Shown: positions 17,161 to 20,917 of the stretch, piece by piece
How positions within the stretch are numbered: the first letter of the stretch is position 1
Layout: every line of letters begins with the position of its first letter
Assembly (NCBI GenBank): GCA_003427395.1
Contig: BFEA01000396.1
Span: 473,279-494,195, forward strand
Length of the DNA stretch: 20,917 nucleotides
Reading direction: 5' to 3'
Origin: Chara braunii
Taxonomy: Eukaryota; Streptophyta; Charophyceae; Charales; Characeae
Position numbers and translations under genes: made by a program
The notes under the pieces: model-generated
The model's input: the letters and a program-made list of their open reading frames with translations, nothing else
The model's database searches: none
What the model was told of the DNA's origin: nothing

Positions 17161-18300
17161 ACTTTTATTTGTCAGGGTTGGTCCGCGTTGTCGAGCTCAT
17201 CGGTCCGGCACCACACAAGGCAGGGCGGGACCCTCCCGGCCGTGTCATGCAAGAGTTGGTCTTATCTTCGTCGTGAATACATAATGGAGCTTCCGCAAGC
17301 CGCTCCGGCCGAGTGCGGCAGCCATACCTCTCGTGAGCCCCTAAGGCAGGATAGGGTCAAGGCACGACTTACCTCCACCTTACGGGAGTTGTCACCTCCC
17401 TTCGGTGGGTGTATCACCCCCGAGCTACCAGTCAAAAGTACGAAAGTTAATTAGCTGCAATCGCAGAGGCGGACCAGTCGAGGGCGCTTCTCGTTCGCTG
17501 TAGCATAGGGGGTATCCGCGGTTTTACGCCTTTATCGGACCCACACACGAACCGACGCCTTGGGGGGCTGAGGTCCCAAGCACGACTCGTCGTCAGTCGA
17601 ATAGGACGTATTCCAGACAGCACGTGTACACCACTCTAAGGACATAAAAATTAAAACACGCACGCACAGACACATATACAGAACGACACAGAACAAACAA
17701 CACGACAACACTCCTAGTCCCTTAGTTGCTATCCCATAACTCTCCAATGCGGAAATCGGATAGGCGTCGCGCGCGAGACTTTGTATAAAACCGCGCAGAC
17801 GCAGAGCTCATCTCATATTGACTCGCAATGCAAGCATACACACGCAGTCGCAATGATGGCGTATTATGTGCTAGTACCCTTACTCATGCGGTCCTGGTTA
17901 ACCTCGAGGGTCGCATTCGACACTTAAGTGTCGGCTGACACGCGCCTTGACGGAATGATCTCTCGACGTTGGACAACCGTCAAGTGCAGTTCAGAACCAC
18001 ACCCTCGTCTGCACCCTGCAAAGAGTGGGTGGTACACAGGTTCATACATATGGTGGCAATCGTCTCTTATCGCCCTGAAGACCAGCTCCATCATCCAGGG
18101 TCTGGAGAGAAATCAAGGGGTTTGACTTTGACGGTTGTCACGGACTAGAACGTCCAACTATAAAAGAAACTCTAAAAAGCAAAGGATAACAGGGGATCTC
18201 CCTTTTCTCTCAAAAACATAATCTGTTTAACCCTTACGCGCGGTCACAGCAGGCCGCGCGAAACACTCAAAACAAATTTATTTACATATATATAGCGGGT
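17161..18300. other. Mixed-composition non-coding DNA with a TATA-like promoter word
   Basis: No coding region is recognised. TATAAAA at 17784-17790 lies in GC-rich flanks and would place a start near 17815-17820 if used. A 16-bp palindrome CGACACTTAAGTGTCG is at 17918-17933. A 12-bp inverted pair GACAACCGTCAA (17972-17983) / TTGACGGTTGTC (18128-18139) is separated by about 145 bp, and CGCGCGG/CCGCGCG forms a 7-bp hairpin at 18236-18259. The region could be an LTR remnant, but no partner or primer-binding site was found. Confidence 0.4.
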
Positions 18301-18715
18301 TATAAACATGTGACGATCACTTCTCACAATCATAATGAGATTCCTCTCAGCCATATATATATATATATGCATGTGAGCACAGACAGTCAAATCCAAAGTC
18401 CGAATCACCAAACATATCTGCAATCACATCAAAGATTCAACCAAAAGTTCATGCACTAAACGGGGTCAACTTCAACCATTCTCTGCAAACGATCAAAAAG
18501 ACCTGTAACACAAGACAAACCAATCCCCAAGCTAAATTCATAAGTCCATGGAGAATAGTCTTCATATCACAATCTCACTCAAGGTTCTCCTGCAAGCTAA
18601 TCCTAGGCCTGCCTTCAAGCCAGTGCCTAACGCAAGACAGACTTATAACAGTGTCTCCCCTATTCAGGGTGGATTATTAGAATCGTCATCTTTCAAAATA
18701 TAATCTCACTCCTCT
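18301..18715. other. AT-rich non-coding DNA
   Basis: Holds an (AT)n run at 18352-18368. I see no gene and no clear longer repeat; the style of sequence (CAATC, CCAAG words) resembles the arrays that follow. Confidence 0.5.
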
Positions 18716-19330
18716 AAACTAAGAAAATTTCGGCAGCGCTTCCCGTAGGAAAAGTACCACCCAAATATGAAAACAAAATTGAAACTCTAATTTTGGAAAG
18801 CCAAATTTTGTCCAACTCTCTACATTAATAAAAAATTGGGCAGCATCGTTTTTTAGAAAAAAAAAATTTCCTCATTTTTACTAAGTCAGATATGAACCAA
18901 GAAACAAGACATGAGTTCAACCAAGACAAAATTTAACTAACTCTTTAGATTTATAAAAATTTTGGCAGCACTCTCTTTGAAAGAATGTTAATCCAAGCTT
19001 TAAACAAAGTTAAGTTCAGAATCTAAAGCGACTTTGACTTCTTAAGGTTCAATTTTGTCTAAGTCCTTGAAGTAGCAAAAATCTGGGCAGCACTCCCTAT
19101 AGAAAACAAGGTTTTCCAGATTTTTACTAAGTCAAAAAGTTGGACAAACTGAACCTTGAAAAAATACAATATGGCTTAGCCTAACTCCTTGGTTTTGTAG
19201 AAATTTCGACAGCGATTCCCGTAGAGAAAATAGCTTACCAAAATTTGTACAAGGCCAAGTACAATAAATGATCCCAGAAAATGCGAAAATCGACCTAAGT
19301 AAAAATAAACTTAGCTAAAAAAATGCAGGA
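18716..19330. repeat. Five-unit degenerate tandem repeat, about 120 bp
   Basis: Each unit carries AAATTTCGGCAGC-like sequence followed by a CTCCC/TTCCCGTAG-type stretch. The core GGCAGC (GACAGC in the last) is at 18732, 18839, 18964, 19086 and 19208, giving spacings of 107, 125, 122 and 122 bp. Downstream in several units come TTTTTACTAAGTC and AACTCYTTRG-type words. Units are strongly diverged outside the core. From memory, similar TTTCGGCAG-CTCCCC motifs occur in repeats of many plants; this is not checked. Confidence 0.8.
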
Positions 19331-19696
19331 ATTGAAACTAACTCCTATGACTCTAGCACGTGGCGAACAACTAAAACAACTACCTATCAACTGAAACTCA
19401 TACTAGTCAGCCACATGCAAGCCAAACCACAAAGGTAAGTACTATCACCATCCAAAAGTCAGATTTATCAAACAATAGTTCATAATCTTTCAATGATTTA
19501 CTCCTTTATACCCAACTTACATAAGGCATAAAGCTAAATCACTCAATCTTATCGGAACCAGTCCACCTCATTCATTAAATATACACAAACACAGGGCGCT
19601 ACAACTGTTCTCTTCTTTGAGCATATGATTAGGTTAGCCAGCCTAGTCGCCTTGAACCATTTAACTGTCTGTACTTTGTCTTTTAAGGCAACATAT
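19331..19696. other. AT-rich non-coding DNA between two arrays
   Basis: No gene. One CTCAATCTTAT word at about 19543 resembles the loop of the hairpin repeats to the right and may mark a decayed unit. Confidence 0.45.
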
Positions 19697-20197
19697 GACC
19701 GAACCGGTCATCTTAGATCAAGATTCGACCTGTCTCTTCTTACCACAATTTTTATTCTTAATTCATACTCTCTTCAGTTGGTAATAAGCTATAGTCAGAT
19801 TATCCAATCTTATGAAAAAGTATCTGACTAGCCTGTTCATAAATAAATAGTATAAAATATAAACAATTTTCACCTTTTGGTTTCAACACGTGCGCGACTC
19901 TAGACTAGACCACCCAATCTGAAGGGAACCTGTCTAGTCCTTCGCCTGAATTCCCTTCAAAATAAACAAGAGAGAAACTAATAAACATCAGAAATCCCAA
20001 ACGAAAAAAGGCGACCGAACCATCCAATCTTATGGAAAAATGCTTGGTCCCTGAAAATCAAACACAAACAGCCATTGCAAGTCAAAGCAACCAGACCACC
20101 CAAACTTATGGGAACTTGTCTGGTCCTTCAGACAATCGAGAATAAACATAGCATTGAACCCTCCAATCTTATGGAGACTCTCCCAACCTTTGGTTGA
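19697..20197. repeat. Tandem hairpin repeat with compensatory arm changes
   Basis: Four units have 6-base arms separated by exactly 21 nt: 19795-19800/19822-19827 (TCAGAT/ATCTGA), 19905-19910/19932-19937 (CTAGAC/GTCTAG), 20015-20020/20042-20047 (CCGAAC/GCTTGG, one mismatch and one G-T) and 20091-20096/20118-20123 (CCAGAC/GTCTGG). Pairing often extends outward, to nine pairs in the first. Loops share CCAATCTTAT-like sequence, and in three units a short inner stem with an 8-nt loop is possible. Left-arm ends are 110, 110 and 76 bp apart. Decayed units are likely at 19697 (GACCGAAC) and 20155 (inner stem CTCC/GGAG only). Confidence 0.82.
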
Positions 20198-20726
20198 CCT
20201 GGTCAAACATACAATACTGCCTTGCTTTCATCCTTCCCCCGGATGCAACCCCACAATTTGCTTTTAGTCAAACCAACAAAACTGAAACTGCAACTTGGAC
20301 AATCATTCCTTTAATTAAGTCTGGTTTGTCCTGAAAGTCGGACGTAAAAGTCAAAGTAGGGATGCAGGTCATATACTCAGTCAACCATAACAAGAAATAC
20401 AGATAGGGGTTATAATGGGTTTATAGAAGGAAAGCAAAAAATTACCTCTCAGTTCCCTGCCTCCAAAACTCCTCCTGAGTTCTGGCAGAGCTCCCGCAAT
20501 CGGTGGGCTGACTCCCCATAGAGTCTTGCTACAGTCCTACGGGTTGCAATCTTGCTTGCCGCCTTCCTCTCAGAACAGGACTAAACTTAGATTAAGAAGG
20601 ATAAAAGGAGGGGTTTTAGACTCTTGAGATACAAGAGGGAAACCGACTCAACTCCCAGGGGAGGGCCTTATGATCTTTACTCGCGTAAGGGCCCCGCAAT
20701 GGCAGTCAAATCACGAGGAACTCATT
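20198..20726. other. Non-coding DNA, no gene seen
   Basis: Short hairpin GACTC/GAGTC at 20509-20524. Otherwise unremarkable; short open frames only. Confidence 0.5.
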
Positions 20727-20772
20727 ATTCGTTAAAATAGTACATTATTTTGTGTACTATTTGTTAACGAAT
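20727..20772. repeat. 18-bp stem-loop with 2-nt bulge
   Basis: ATTCGTTA (20727-20734) pairs with TAACGAAT (20765-20772) and AAATAGTACA (20735-20744) with TGTACTATTT (20753-20762); GT (20763-20764) is bulged and the loop is 8 nt. It is AT-rich, so the chance expectation is higher than for the GC-rich hairpins. It could be a tiny foldback element; no flanking duplication was identified. Confidence 0.85.
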
Positions 20773-20917
20773 TTGTTAGGCATCGAAATGTAGGGGAGGG
20801 CAATGAAATGTAGCTCCTCCCGCACCGTTATTACCTATGTAAAGGATCTATCCGACATACAAATATAAGGTACACCTCTCAATACACCCTTAATAAGCAG
20901 CGAAATGCACCGTCAAT
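20773..20917. other. Non-coding window end
   Basis: GAAATGTAG occurs twice (about 20785 and 20804), with GGGGAGGG and CTCCTCCC nearby. Nothing gene-like is seen. Confidence 0.5.

Noticed and set aside
17784-17790. TATAAAA as promoter of a host gene
   Set aside because: No coding exon or conserved product follows within the window; kept only as a low-confidence mention.
18184-18197. GGATAACAGGG, resembling part of a homing-endonuclease (I-SceI) or LSU rRNA sequence
   Set aside because: Only 11 bases match, with no rRNA-like or intron-like context.

Overview
The window is repeat-dominated eukaryotic nuclear DNA. It has long (CT)n/(GA)n tracts, poly-T/poly-A runs, (AATC)n arrays, degenerate satellites and one decayed Ty3/gypsy LTR retrotransposon on the + strand. 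A primer-binding site close to the initiator-Met tRNA complement used by plant retroelements points to the green lineage. The Gag/Pol type and the abundant CT/GA tracts remind me of the charophyte alga Chara, but that is memory-based and unverified. I found no host protein-coding gene, tRNA, rRNA or CRISPR array.

Layout: 1-1191 nondescript DNA after a poly-T tract. 1192-1714 is a diverged tandem duplication anchored on CT microsatellites. 1895-2240 is a cluster of nested inverted repeats. About 2271-3025 is the right part of a probable 5' LTR with four tandem repeats. 3029-3040 is the primer-binding site. 3041-4117 is a leader with two repeat arrays and a minisatellite carrying eight CCACGTCA words. 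4118-5697 is gag, with two stops and one frame change. 5604-9003 is pol (protease, reverse transcriptase, RNase H, integrase), broken by four TGA codons. Homology ends near 9003; the integrase C-terminus, any chromodomain and the 3' LTR are missing.

9004-11360 is non-coding with many short perfect hairpins. 11361-13500 is AT-rich with old degenerate repeats. 13550-15240 holds GC-rich palindromes, a pyrimidine triplet tract, (AATC)n DNA and a 24-bp hairpin. 15428-15975 is a second microsatellite-anchored duplication. 16000-18700 is anonymous. 18716-19330 is a five-unit repeat of about 120 bp. 19697-20197 is a hairpin array.

Two observations stand out. First, gag and pol overlap in the -1 register, with a G GGA AAC heptamer directly before the gag stop and a 10-bp stem 8 nt downstream, a textbook -1 frameshift signal. 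Second, four hairpins at 19795-20123 keep an exact 21-nt loop while their arm sequences change in a compensatory way.
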